Positions 35,492 to 47,517 of a DNA stretch of 64,000 nt are shown here, piece after piece. The DNA lies in assembly GCA_031472005.1 (NCBI GenBank), contig PZJY01000001.1:2170001-2234000 (forward strand), written 5' to 3'. Under the pieces are notes generated by a model. The model made no database searches. It was not told the DNA's origin and saw only the letters and a list, made by a program, of their open reading frames with translations. The stretch is from Tetracladium setigerum (Eukaryota > Ascomycota > Leotiomycetes > Helotiales). Made by a program: the position numbers and the translations under genes. The stretch's first letter is position 1. Each line of letters opens with the position of its first letter.

Positions 35492-35799
35492 GAGTGAAGA
35501 AATGGAGAGTCAGTCATTATTCGCTCATTCACTCACTCACTCTCTTCTTCGTCCTACAACCGTTCTACTGTCCGGACTACGAACTACTATGAGTGAGATG
35601 CTCGCCAGATAATGCCCAAATTCCCAAACGGATTGCCTCAAGTGTTCGATTGGTCTTCGTTGCACCGTTTGGAAGTGTTGAGCCTATCAAATACAATGGG
35701 TGTGATCACTTCTTACCTTCTCCTCTCGTCTCTCAGGTCTCCAGACCTCTTACGACACTACCTGCTGCTGGGCTCCTCCCTCCTGCCTCATGGGTCTGG

Positions 35800-35882
35800 G
35801 TCTCAGTCTCAGTCTCAGTCGTCTCAGTCTCAGTTTGTCCGGCTTTCTTCATTCTCACTCCTCACTCACTCACTCACTCTCT
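35800..35882. repeat. (TCTCAG)n and (CTCA)n microsatellites
   Basis: First a run of TCTCAG units interrupted once (about 35805-35832), then five CTCA units at 35862-35882. Both are in the gene-free region. Confidence 0.75.
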
Positions 35883-36769
35883 TCACACAACGACTGACCA
35901 GGCCCGCGATCGAATGAGATGGCGGGGGGTGCAGCGTGAGAGCGGGAAACAAACTTGGCCTCGACCAGAAGGGCCCCATTGCTACCCAACGTGGGAATTC
36001 CGCCAGTGAAATGCCATATCCACCACACCCTCCACGGAGCATGAAGCTATCTCGGAGAGGTCTGGCGCTGCTGAGGAGTCCGTAGTTACCACTCACTCGG
36101 CCTGTATGGAGCATTTGGGTCTTCCACTTTTTATGTTCTGCACCACTCAGAATCTAAGAATCCGAATACCTACAGGTACTTCCTAACTGAACCTCTCTCT
36201 CTCAAACCTCTCTACGTCTGTCTCTGCCTCTTTCCCTCTCCGTCCCTCCCTCCCTCCCACTCTGCATCGCTTACCCGGCGCCTTGCCCTTCTCGTGTCTC
36301 CCCCTCCACGCAAGGCAACCCACTTTAGCCCTCGCTCCCTCCCTGTAAAGCCATCATCCATCTTTCTGCGGCGGTGGGACGAGACCTGCCAAACTGGATC
36401 GGAATAAATCCTGGTGCAGCCCCATGAATAATTCCTATCGCTGAACCTTCTTCCCTCCTTACCTTCAAACGGGTAACACTCAGCAACCTCGTCGACTACT
36501 AAGTTTGTCTTGTTTTGATAAAACAGAACGACAACCCCCCCCCAAACTCTTTGCCATTACACGAACCGACACTTCTCGGATCAATCTATTTATCTCTCTA
36601 TCTATCATTACCAGCCCTCCTCTATCATCACTCACTCACTCACTTCCTCGCTCATCCGCCTTTAAAGTGTCGTGATATCCCCGACCATTTCTGTCGTTCG
36701 ACCGTCGCTTCACCGCCACTACCAACTTTACCTTACCTCAACCCAACCCATCCGGACCTCGCTTCCCCA

Positions 36770-36799
36770 CCACAACCACCACAACCACCACAACCACAC
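36770..36799. repeat. CACAACCAC tandem repeat in the bZIP leader
   Basis: About three copies of a nine-base unit just before the start codon at 36818. C/A-rich, unstructured leaders are common for efficiently translated fungal mRNAs. Confidence 0.7.
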
Positions 36800-36817
36800 A
36801 CAATAATCACAACCACC

Positions 36818-38751
36818 ATGGCATATTCAATGAATCACAGTTACTACAGGCCGTCGTCGCTAACCGTCGACACGCACCAGAATCTCAACTACTTTGAGGA
36901 GGACGAGGGAAGCATCCTAGACGATAACATCCTCGACCACAGCGCTTTAGATTCGGGCTTGGAGATGTCACCACCCATGAATGGCAGCCGGCGAGACTCA
37001 TTTGCTGTCTCTTCCGCAGCATTGTTCTCGCCCAAGACCGACGACTGGCAACATGTCGATATGCAACAGCAGCAGCAACAACAGCCGATGGCTTCCAACA
37101 ATCCCTTTGTCGAGCAGACCAACAACAATCCATTCATGCGCATCGATTCGCAGTCCTCGACTTACGGACATCAGAACCACAACTGGAACATGGGCAACAA
37201 TTCGGGGATGAGCACACCAATGCAAGTTCACGACGGCCTTCCTTCCGAGTTTGAGGTCAACCCACCGGTCTTCCAAAGGCCGATGCAGACCCCATTCACA
37301 GGAAACTCGCAGCTCCCGCTCTTCTCCTCGGCAAACACCAGCAATGGTTCGATACCAGCATCGCCGCAAAAGGACTGGAGTGTGTCGGATGCGATGGATC
37401 ACAGAGCGATGCCCAAGAGGATGCGACCTCACAGCCCAACCCTTCGCTCGCATCCCGAGATGTCGAGAAGAGGTGATGGCATCAGGAAGAAGAATGCACG
37501 TTTCGATATTCCAGCCGAGCGAAACCTCACCAACATCGACCAGCTCATCTCGCAATCCACTGACGAGGGAGAAATCAAGGAGCTCAAGCAACAGAAGCGA
37601 TTGCTCCGGAACAGACAAGCAGCGTACGCTTCCCCAAATTTTGGTCTTCACTCCCCTTTGGTGAACCCGGCCCACTAACGTATTTGGTATATAGTCTTGA
37701 TTCCCGTCAACGGAAGAAGCAGCACACGGAGCGACTTGAGGACGAGAAGAAGCACTACACAGCTGTCATCAACGATCTCGAAGAGGATCTGGCCGACATG
37801 AAGCTAGCCCAAGATGAATGGCAGAGGAAAGAGCAGCAATACGAGCAGTTCATCGCCAACATTCAACTCGAGAAGGAAGAAATGGTCAGAGCGCACACCA
37901 TGGAGAGCGGTGACCTTCGTAAGAAGGTTAGCGTTCTTACTGATCACGTTCAACGACTTGAGAACAACGCCATGTCTCTCATCGCTCCAACTAGCTTCAA
38001 CGCCGACTATTCCGACATCGATACTCTCACCATGGACGGCACTTGGGACAACATCTCCATCTTCAATGACCTCAATGAGAACGAAGTCAAGGCTGAGAGC
38101 TCCTTGGTACCAGCCAAGAAGATCGGGACTTCACTTCTCAATGAATCCGAGAAGCCGGCCGTCCAGAGTCTGCTCTTCATGCTTCTACTTGTTGGTGCTT
38201 TTGTTGCCTCCAAGGGTCCATCGCCAATCATCCCTCAGATGCCTGATGACATGAAGTCGGCCTCAGCTAGTCTCCTCGAGAATCTTTACAATGATGCCGG
38301 TGTTCAACCATCAGCCTCCGGTGTCTCCGAGGCCCTTGCTCCTCTTCCATCCAGCTCTTCCAACCCTTGGGCCTCCTCTACCATGTTATCATCCATCGGC
38401 AACAACATGATCGGCGTCCCGTCATCGCTTGGAGGCCTGGCCGACTCTCTCACCCAGGCAACGGAAGAACAAAACAACGAACAACTCTTCTCCATGACAG
38501 CAGCTGAATATAACGGTCTCACTTCTCAGGACTTCCTCCAAAACGCACCCGCTCCATCAACCTCTCAAGGTCGAAGGAATCTAAGCGAAACACTCGCAGC
38601 CATGCGAAGCAATAGCAAAGAATCCGCCGCCGAAGTTTGCACACGTTCATTGTTGTGGGATCAAGTCCCAAGCGAAGTCGTCCGCAACTTTGCAAAGATG
38701 GTATCCGACTGCAATCGAAATGGACCCGAGGCCCGCACTTCCGTGGGCTGA
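36818..38751 (+). CDS. bZIP transcription factor with possible membrane segment
   Basis: Two exons (36818-37623 and 37695-38751), with a 71 bp intron, give 620 residues. The splice falls inside the basic region and rebuilds LLRNRQAALDSRQRKKQHTE, a good bZIP signature (N-x-x-A-A-x-x-S-R-x-R). A long coiled coil follows (LEDEKKHYTAVINDLEEDL, then VSVLTDHVQRLENN). The N-terminal third is Asn/Gln/Ser-rich with a Q8-like tract. A hydrophobic stretch at about residues 423-442 (VQSLLFMLLLVGAFVAS) lies after the coiled coil; it could be a transmembrane anchor or a buried activation helix. The start is the ATG after a good CACCACC context; the open frame further upstream (from 36515) is leader. I recall related fungal proteins annotated as BACH2-like bZIP; target genes are unknown. 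Confidence 0.9.
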
Positions 38752-40724
38752 GAACAATCCACCCGCCCACACATTTGTCAATCATGACACAAAACAAACA
38801 AACCATTTACTTTGTCAAACTCACGATATAACGGCTTCATCACAAACAATCACCAGAGACTCTGTTGCTCACGCACCTGTCACATCAAATTGTTTACCAT
38901 CTGTTTCTTTGTCTTCTCTTTTTCTATACAAGCAAGCAAGCCAGCCAGCAAGCGAAATTGAGCAATCTAAGCGTTGATATTACCTGTTTTCCTTCTCTCC
39001 TATTCACAATCATATATAGTCATAGTCATAGTTAGCGTAGCGAGGTTTTTTGCTTTTATTGTTTGTTTTATGCTTTTGGGACGGCAAGGATGGATATCAA
39101 ATCAAGGTTACAGCGCAAGCAATGAACAATCACGACAGACACCAGAATGAAGGAGGAAGCGCATAAAAGAGCGACTTTCTCCTTCATCAATCAAAATCCC
39201 AGCAGGTTGGGAATCAAGCATAGGGAAGGAAAGGGAAGGAAACCATTGGGAGGGGGGATGTAAATTGTCTTTTTTGGACATGGAAATGGAATGGAAATCT
39301 TGTTTTTTATTCCTTGGACGCTTTGTCGGTTTCTTTGTTTTCTTTCTTTTCTTTTGCTTCTCGTTTACGTTTGCTTCGAGTCTTCAATCGACGAAATCGA
39401 ATCTTTGGGCGGACCTTTCGAACGGCCTTTACGGACGAAAACAAGTCTTCACGCGAAACTTTTCTTCCATCTTCACGACTGGACCATCGCATACTTCCAC
39501 TTCTACAACTCGGTCCTCACGGTCGAACTGCACGTACATAATCACCACTGCCTCCTCTTAATGCCCACCCACACACCTCTCTCCATCTCAATATACATAC
39601 AACTCTTCGCTCGCCTTTCACCTCTACCCTCCCGCCTTCTGTAATTACCTTCCACTTACTACGTTATGATGACTCTCACGACCAACGAACGAACCAACGA
39701 ACTTTACGACACCCAATGAATGACCTTGAATGAACGAATTGAAATGGATTGACGAGAGATGGGGAAGTGGAGGATGTTGTATCTACGAACCCGATGTTGA
39801 TGAGTGTGACGAATGATGAAGGACAGGAGCACTCTTTTTTTTTGGAAGGAGACGGAACAGAACAGAGTTTTAAATATTAAATGAAGAACTGCTCCTACCC
39901 TATCTTTTTCTCGTCTTGACTGCAACTTGTGATGTAGAAAGTGACCGCAATCTTCCTATCATTCATTCTCATCCTTATCCAAGACCACGTCGCGTTCTTT
40001 CCTGTCCTGTTCTCTGACTTTCGGCTCTGTGACACCATCCATCCATCTAGCCCTTCCAAACTTTCTACCTATCTACCTTCCTTGTTTCCTTCCCTGTTCA
40101 ACTTTCAAGCCCCAAGCTCCAAGCCTAAAAAGAAGCCCACCATCACCACCACCAACTAGGTGTCCATTAGTCAGTTGCCTATCCCCCCCCCCAGCTATGG
40201 AGTACATATGTGTGGCTGAACAAGGGAATCTCCCTGGTAAGAGAGAGGTAATCACAACGAAAAAAGGGCACAGCATAACCGACCGGTAGAGTTCTACGGA
40301 GTATATGGTTCGTGTGTATGTGTGTGTGTGTGATGGTCCCGTGTGTAACTACCTGTTCTGCTGTGTGTGTGTATGCAGTACGTACGAACCCCGCGCCTTG
40401 GATAATTACCTATCGAGAAAAAAGGCGTTGGTGGGTACGAGGTACTGTACAAGAGGTAGGTACCTGAACAGCTGAAATCTGAAGCCAGAAAAGCACGACG
40501 AGACTAGGTGAGGCGAAGGTCGGATGGATTTCAAGCCCCCGCGCAGCGTTCCCCCTCGTAAAGAAAATGCCCACGGCCTCCTCCTCAAAAGAAGACGAGA
40601 TAAAATAAACATCAACCAAACAGAATTCATTAATGGGAAAATTAATAGACCAAAAATAAATAAATAAAAGTCCAGGATAGTGAACCAATGAAAGAATTTA
40701 CACCCCCTTCCCGCTTGTTTCTCC
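38752..40724. other. Intergenic region between convergent genes
   Basis: 2.0 kb between the bZIP stop and the Sel1-repeat gene stop. Frames of up to 117 codons at 39265-39644 overlap in three phases, have no domain and look like chance. Contains a C9 run near 40186, GT repeats at about 40315-40340 and ATAGTC repeats near 39016. Confidence 0.6.
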
Positions 40725-42743
40725 CTAGTCGTCTTCATTATATTTGTCCTTCCAGATCCTACAAGAATTTTTCTTAGATTAGTTTCAGTCTTGCCGGTAA
40801 CTGGGCTATACGAAGAAGGTGGAAAATGTGTTTTTGGAGCGTTGCATTTTTTTCTTGCTCTTGGAGAGGGGGAATGAAGGAGAGCCTATCAGGCCTGGAC
40901 TGCAGAAGTCATCTGGGACACAAAAACGGAAAAGGTGGTTTTCTGATGCATGGGACGGCCACGCATGAGGCCCGTCGCGCGCATGAGCATACGCATAAGC
41001 ATGAACGTAAACTTGTGAACGCTTCGGGCCTTCCGGGAAGGTGTATGTGATGTGATGTGATGTGATCAGGGAAAGTATGAATGAAGCAAGGAGAGTTGTA
41101 CTGTGACGATTGCAATGAATTCGAGAGGATGAAATTGAAAGTTACTGTGAAAGTGATAGACGTACCAAGTATTTCCCAAGGTCTTGTTTCCGGCGTCCTC
41201 GGCTTTTCGGTAGTATTTTGCTGCTGCATACTAGAAATAGATTGGATCAGCCTTGAATTACGTGTGAATGGCTGAAGTGTGCAGTTTCGTGGGGTTGATG
41301 GATAACTACTGGATCTTGATTGCGAGTTGGAGCTGGAGCTCGAAAGCCTCATTGCTGCCCAAAGATGCAGTCAGGATACGGGGAAGCAGCGGCAGCAGCA
41401 GCATCATGAAGCACGCCACACTTAGCTTAGCTTGGTGCAGTATCCAGCTGCGAGGCTATGGCTTTGAAGCTATTCGGGATTCTTGGTACAAAGGACTCTG
41501 CTGGCTTACCTTATCTTTCTTGCAACCAAATCCTTCAAGGTAACACCAGGCTACCTCGTTCATGGCATCTACCGGATCTCGTCAGTTAGGGTCAGGCGTG
41601 ACCAAGCAAGTGCACATACCTGTATCGCCCAGATTTGCAGCGGTCTCATAAAACTGGCCCCAGATCAGTTTCTTCCTCGTCTTCACTGTTTCCTCCCCGC
41701 TCCAATGGCTTACCTGTTTAGCTGCCACTTTGTCCACCTGGACTCCCCAGCCGTTACGAAAGCAGTTGGCCAACTCGTAAATGGCAAGGACAAGCTCTCC
41801 TTTCGCAGCTCCCCCTTTCTTCATCCCGGACTTGAGGGCTGATTCCTCGACCAAGGCAGCATTGGATGCCGCTAGAGATAGATATTTCACTGCTTCAGTG
41901 GTATCAGGCGTGCAGCCCCAACCGTGCCTAATGAATGATATATCAGAATTTCTTGCTTTGCTTCAAACATCGGGCTTGTAGCCATAGCCTTGTAATCCAA
42001 ACTCCCATGATCCCATCCAAGTTTCCCCTGAAATAAACATACCTGAGAGCGAGACCATACAGAACCTGACTCAAAGCATTGTTCTCGCCTTTTGGATCGG
42101 CCAATCTCCCAAACATCTTCGTCGCTGTTTCCAAGTCGCCAGCCTCATGGAGCCTGATGGCTTCTTGAATATTGTCATCCGCCCGCTTAGACGAGACGGA
42201 ACGATCCCTTCTGTTATCACCACTCTCGCCCAATCTCATGTTCCCAAACCTTTCAAGGTCCGCATTGTTTTGCGATTGCGACGGCGTTGTAGGCCTGCTT
42301 CTCGTCTCTTCATTCTTGCGTGCTAAGATCGTAGCTCGTTTTTCCCATTGTGACTCCCTCCCATCTGCCCCTCCTTCCGTATTATCTGTAGTAATTTCCG
42401 GCAAGTCCGCAGGGACACTATCAGATGTATCATCCCTTCTCAAGCCCAGGCGCTGCGAGAGTCGCTTTGAGGAGCCGCCCTTCGACGAGGTCGGTCGTTC
42501 GTTCGTGGAGGAAACGGATCGTCCGGAGGCGTTGGACGTGCTTCGAGGCCGACTCTTGAATAGTTTCCCCCCTTTCGTAGTATCAGCAGCTCCATCTGTG
42601 TTGGGATCTCCTCCAAAGTCTGGACCAGAGATCAATTCTTGCCCATTGGTATCGCTACGGTAGATCCTGAACTCAGGTTCTGGAGACGTTGGAGAAGCCA
42701 CTTCATGCTTGTCTTTCTTCTTGAGAAAATCCCGGATAGGCAT
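40725..42743 (-). CDS. Sel1-repeat protein
   Basis: Six minus-strand exons (42743-42043, 41927-41714, 41653-41620, 41568-41510, 41230-41166, 40758-40725) give 368 residues in frame. The N-terminal 190 residues are Ser/Thr/Arg-rich and probably disordered. The C-terminal half contains Sel1/TPR-like repeats: IRLHEAGDLETATKMF, LYGLALRHGWGC, AVKYLSLAASNA, LANCFRNGWGVQVDKVAAK, YETAANLGDTDAMNEVAWCY, and AAAKYYRKAEDAGN, ending in TWIWKDKYNEDD. Such repeats form protein-binding solenoids; fungal relatives include Skt5/Chs4 and Dsf2, but the size and N-terminus do not allow a firm assignment. The last two introns (279 and 407 bp) are far longer than usual in this window. Exon borders agree with repeat conservation and phase. 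Confidence 0.85.
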
Positions 42744-43414
42744 CTTGGAGAGTAGTCGTGTAGAGGAATGATTGTAAAGAAAAAAGGAAGTACAGTAGAC
42801 ACAAGACAAGCTGGGTGTGACGGCTTCTCTGGATGACGGGATGGGAATAAGCAAGAATGACTTTCTTTCTTCCTTTGTGGAGTGAATCAATCAATGGATG
42901 ATGCGATGCCTGGCTTTGTGGGGAGGAATAGCGATCATCAGAAACATTGCGCGAACCTAGACTTTTAGTATTTCGCTGCGTTGCACTTGCAATTCCCGTT
43001 GCTGTTGCAGATCTGTGAATTGGTTACAGTATGGGCTTTTGTTGAGGCTTAGAATTGGGAGGAGCAGGCGCAGTCATGTCTCTCCCGCGAAATTCAAGGC
43101 GTCTCGCCAGGCGAAACCCACTTGGACAACCCTGTATATGTAGAACTCGGTACAGTCGGCTTTGTTTCTATTTTGATATTGAAGAGAATATGCACATTCA
43201 TGGAATAAGAGGAGATTAGGTATTCAGAGACAAATTTTCATAGCTCATGGTAGATACGATGAAGAATTCGTGCGACGGCGCAAGCGACGCCTGCAGCATC
43301 AGAACTCTTGGGGCGTAAGGCATATCCGAAATTTGTATACTGGCGGTACACCAATTTTCACAGGACCAAATCGGATGAATATGCAAAGATAATGGCTACG
43401 AGGTTTCCTTTGAT
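42744..43414. other. Intergenic region
   Basis: 671 bp upstream of the Sel1-repeat gene and downstream of NOC4. No gene supported; it should contain the promoter of the Sel1-repeat gene. Confidence 0.6.
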
Positions 43415-45182
43415 CTATGTGAACTTGAACACTTTTGACCTCAACGCACTCTCTCCCCCGGTAAAAATCGTTTTGGGTATCTCATACTCAATCGCAGGCG
43501 TCTTCTTCACATCCTTGATCAACTCGGCTTCGATCATCTAGGCAGAGTCAGTAATCAAATCTTGTTTACGTTGCGAGGTCAGAGATAACTTACACTTCCG
43601 TAGGAGTGGTCTAGAAAGTCCTCCAGGTTGTACGAGTGCTTTGTAAACTGCTCCGAAATGATGTTTGCCAAAGTAGCAACATTTGGGTGAAAGTGTGATT
43701 GAAGCGCAACTATCTCCCACAAGCTACTTTCAATGGCATCGGTTTCCATTGGATCTTCCTCTTCCATAAGGAACGGGTCTTCAAATCCCTCCTTCTCCAA
43801 ACTTTCAACTTCTTCAGAACCCCTGGGTTCTCGGTGAATCATGAAAGTACAGCTGGGATGCTTCTTAAGAAGGTTGTAGATCCACGGCACGACAGCAACG
43901 ATGCCTGAGGGAGGTGCATTGAGTGTTAGACGAGATAGCCTTTTCAGGAAACTAGCTACGAGAACAGCAGGTAAATGTGTTGATCCGAGAAAGGTATCTA
44001 GTAGGCGGAAGAATCTCGATCGATGTTTTGAGTGTAATATCTCCGCGTCGATCAATGAGTAAAGTTTCTTGTAAAAGAGCGGGTAGTCAAGATCTACTTC
44101 ATGTTAGCAGTTGTAATATGAAGATAATTGCAGAATTCGGTAAAACTTACTCTTCTCCTGTATCAAGTAGAACACTCCGGATAATGCCAACAGAGATGTA
44201 GACCCTCCAGCATTGTAGGAATCAGTCAGAAAGTCCATCAATAGCTCTGGTTTCATGAACCAAGGAGCAATAGTGTCTGCCATAATGCTCAACAAAGATT
44301 TTCTCTGTTCCCTATCCATATCTAGGCTCATCAATGCTAACCACGCTCCTTGGGCGCGAGCCTTATGTTTCGTGATAGAATACAGATCATGTTTCGTTTT
44401 CTTGGGAGCTGGTGCGAAAAAGTCTTCGAGATCTTCCTTCGTTTCCGGTGGTTCTATTGGAGACAGAATTTGCAGGGCATTGTCGAAAATCGGAGCGTCT
44501 GTACTCAATCTTTGTGTGTCTCCAAGTATCCTCTCCAGTGCCTTCAAAGTATAGAATCGAATATCGTCGTATTCCTCGACAAAATGTTCCGTGAATTCCG
44601 TTCGTGCTCCCCCACCTGAGACTAATAGCACTCGTACGATATCGGTCAGGAAATCGGCAGGGAAACTGTGGTCCTGGGCCTGACGAAGAGTTCTGCCCTC
44701 GCTCTTCACTAAAACCATACACAGCTCCAATGGTGTCGAATGTCCTTCCTCGTCTTTTCCAAGCAGGACCTGATACCATATGTTAATAAATCTTGCACGG
44801 ATCGTGTATTATTAAGAAAGTCAACCGCACTTACAAGTAGCTGGGCCTTGTAATTTGAGTATAACTTCTTGAGCTTCTCCTCCATCTCCCCTGGTTTGTT
44901 GGAAAGATCTCCAGACGCCATAAGCTTTGCAAACACCTTGCACAATGAAAAGGCCGCCGCAAGGGATGCAGGGCCATTTTCTCCTTGAAGAATCTCGGTC
45001 AACACTGGAATTTTGTCGTATTTCTTCGATTCAACAATCTCGGACTCCAATTGTGCAAGTTGCGCTTGCGAATATTCCTCATCCTCACTGCTTTCCGACT
45101 TCGCGCGTTTGACAGGTTTTGTTTGAGATGGCCCACGTTTCCTCTTTGCCGGAAGACCGGCGTTCTTGAGAATTCCAGGCAT
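43415..45182 (-). CDS. NOC4: Nucleolar complex protein 4 (Noc4/Utp19)
   Basis: Four minus-strand exons (45182-44835, 44769-44151, 44093-43594, 43537-43415) give 529 residues, near the 552 of yeast Noc4. The N-terminus is basic (PAKRKRGPSQTKPVKRAK), a likely nucleolar signal. The CBF/Mak21-type region is evident: FDNALQILSPIEPP, ARAQGAWLALMSLDM, LTDSYNAGGSTSLLALSGVFYLIQEKNLDYPLFYKKLYSLID, ASFLKRLSRLTLNAPPSGIVAVVPWIYNLLKKHP and HSYNLEDFLDHSYGS. The last exon reads MIEAELIKDVKKTPAIEYEIP. In the family it works with Nop14 in the small-subunit processome for 40S maturation. It is divergent from ATP4 with only 187 bp between the start codons. Confidence 0.94.
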
Positions 45183-45369
45183 TTTGGTCTTGGTTAGAGC
45201 AAAAGTTAGGTGCAGTTCCTCCATTCAATATCAAAAATATTTTTGGCCAAGAGAAGACGCCAAGGTTAAGACCAAGTCACGTGGTAGAGAAGTTTACAAC
45301 CGGTCCCGACTTCATTTCTTCAACCTTCAAGACGCCGAGAAGCTCATCAACATCCCCTCTCAACTCACA

Positions 45370-46281
45370 ATGGCATCACGTTTGGCAAGAAGCGCCGTTG
45401 GTATGTAATTGAACTCGCGACCGACTTTTTCGATTCAATTGAAGCTTGAATGGATGGCTAATGATAGCTCCAGGAGGCGCCGCTCGTCTTCGACCAGCAC
45501 TCCCCCTCCGTACTCTCCCGGCCCTCACCACAAGCTCTCGAGCATCATCCAGCGTCCCAACGACGACAGACGATCCTAAGAAGAAGGCTGCCTCGATCCT
45601 CGATTCGCTACCAGGCAACTCCTTGATCTCGAAGACTGCCATCCTCTCCTCGTCGGCCGGTGTCGCGATCTACGCCCTCAGCAACGAATACTATGTCGTG
45701 AACGAGGAGACAGTTGTTGCTCTCTGCTTGTTGAGCGTTTGGACTGCTGTTTTCAAGTTTGGAGGACCAATGTACAAGGAGTGGGCCGATGGACAAGTCA
45801 ACAAGCTCAAGGGCATCTTGAACGCTGCTCGTGCAGACCACACCGAGGCCGTCAAGACTCGCATTGAGAGCGTTTCGCAATTGGGAAGCGTTGTTGATGT
45901 CACCAAGACTCTCTTCGAGGTCTCCAAGGTTCGTCGTGATGGATTTTAATCGAAGGGGAACTTTGCTCACAGTCGATAGGAAACCGCCCAACTCGAGGCC
46001 AAGGCTTACGAGCTCGAGCAAACCACCGCACTCACCGCAGAGGCCAAGTCTGTTTTGGATTCGTGGGTTCGATACGAGGGACAAGTCAAGATCCGCCAAC
46101 AAAAGGAGCTGTCCGAGAGCATCATTGCAAAGATCCAGAAGGAGCTCGAGAACCCTAAGGTTTTGCAACAAATTTTGCAACAAAGCATTGCTGATGTTGA
46201 GAGTAAGTCTTTAAAGTGATAATGTAAGGGGAGTGGTGGCTAATATCAAATACAGAAATCGTTGCATCCAAGGCGCAATAG
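45370..46281 (+). CDS. ATP4: Mitochondrial ATP synthase subunit b (subunit 4)
   Basis: Four exons (45370-45400, 45468-45928, 45980-46202, 46256-46281) give 246 residues, against 244 in yeast. The N-terminus (MASRLARSAVAPGGAARLRPAL) is a clear mitochondrial presequence. Two hydrophobic segments follow, around ISKTAILSSSAGVAIYALS and VVALCLLSVWTAVFKFGGP, then a long amphipathic helix (EWADGQVNKLKGILNAARAD, VLDSWVRYEGQVKIRQQKEL). The tiny last exon gives KIVASKAQ. The protein is the main part of the peripheral stalk of F1Fo ATP synthase in the inner membrane. Confidence 0.95.
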
Positions 46282-47517
46282 ATGGGTAATAGGAAAGTGG
46301 AAAGGGGGGTGAAACGAATAAAGATTTCTTTGGTCACCCGTGTTTATAGTCCTCCTGTGCAATAGTCAACAAGCATTACTCAACAATTCCGTCTTCTATG
46401 GGCAGGTCACATTGGTCTAGTGCGAGATGATACCAGTGACTTCCGGACAGTTTTCCGGTTGCCCGTGCCTTTCAATTTTTCATCCGTCTTTCGGGCCTAG
46501 GTTCATCCAAATTTCTCATGGATGAGGACAATAATGACTCTTGCCCTTACTTCGTAGGCCTACATTGTCTTGTTTCGTACATCATCTTCTTGTGTTGATC
46601 TCATTGCACTCTTCGTGAATTGTAAATTGGAGGTTACTATGCAAAAGAGTTACCTATGCATGAACTAGGTTCCGTCCTTTCAGACTGAATTCATATTGAA
46701 TTGCCATGGTCTAAGTTGTTTTTTTATTACTCCTGAAATGTGGGTTCAAAAACACCTGGTTCTCCTTCAAAATTTTACCTCCAATTTTCTCTCCCTCCAA
46801 AGTCTAAAGCATTCATTAGCATTGACAAAGAAACAAATTATTTCTTTGAGAGGGGATCTTCTCATCTATAGGCATAATCAAACCGAATCTTTCGGCTTTC
46901 CAATATTCAGCGCTTGGAAGAACCTAAGCTACGCAGTACAGTTGAGGAGGGGGGTTTTCGTCTTCAAGCAATCAAAACTTGTTGGGCGTTTCTTGGTATC
47001 CATCCCGTCCATCCTTTCTAATTGTTGCCAGTCGCAATGAAGTTTCTGGTTGGTTCTGAGGTTAAATAGCTCATCATCTGCTTTTAGATTCTTTGTTCGG
47101 CTGTTTCCGAGCTCCTTCTGGCAACGGATCTGATGTATTCATCGACTATCAAAACAGTCAATAACCCAAGAACAATCAGAATGTCGAATTTCTGGCTGTT
47201 CTATAGCAAACAATGACATGGTTTCCTACAGAAACAAAGATGCCCGCTAGTTGGTTATGTACAATATCTGGGTGTGGAGGGAACAAAGAAATACAGTTGC
47301 ATTGTTCTCCCAAAGAATCAACCGGTTCACAGAATCAATGCGAGAATTAATAAACATTGGAGATGCTAATTTCCAACAGCTTCGAGTAAGTAGCATATAT
47401 ACCTATGTATTAATGAGTTGACGATCTCTTCAGTCATTCCTCAGTTTCCGACCGACCACCTGGCACTCCTCTCTGACTTTACATCTCTTCAACCAGCCCG
47501 GTCCGATCACCACCAAA
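46282..47517. other. Intergenic region
   Basis: 1.2 kb between two genes on the same strand. One 114-codon frame (46696-47040) has no recognisable content. Sequence near 47400-47517 is likely the promoter and leader of the next small gene. Confidence 0.55.

Larger units (their letters stand above)
31592..36817. other. Long gene-free region and leader of the bZIP gene
   Basis: 5.2 kb, the largest gap of the window. No ORF here looks coding. It is rich in short tandem repeats (listed separately), CT tracts (36193-36270), a perfect palindrome at 31980-31999 and repeated TCACCGC heptamers. The last 300 bp read like a 5' leader with many small ORFs, a C9 run near 36534 and a possible 3' splice site at about 36487-36526 (ctactaag...gataaaacag). 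This size and pattern fit the long regulatory regions found upstream of developmental regulators in filamentous fungi, which is an inference. Confidence 0.55.

Noticed and set aside
36515..36817. N-terminal extension of the bZIP ORF
   Set aside because: The frame is open but the translated sequence is repetitive Pro/His/Leu leader DNA, and the ATG at 36818 has an excellent context.
39265..39644. Overlapping frames of 75-117 codons after the bZIP gene
   Set aside because: Low-complexity Phe/Ser/Thr-rich in three phases at once, without introns or domains; most likely flanking sequence.
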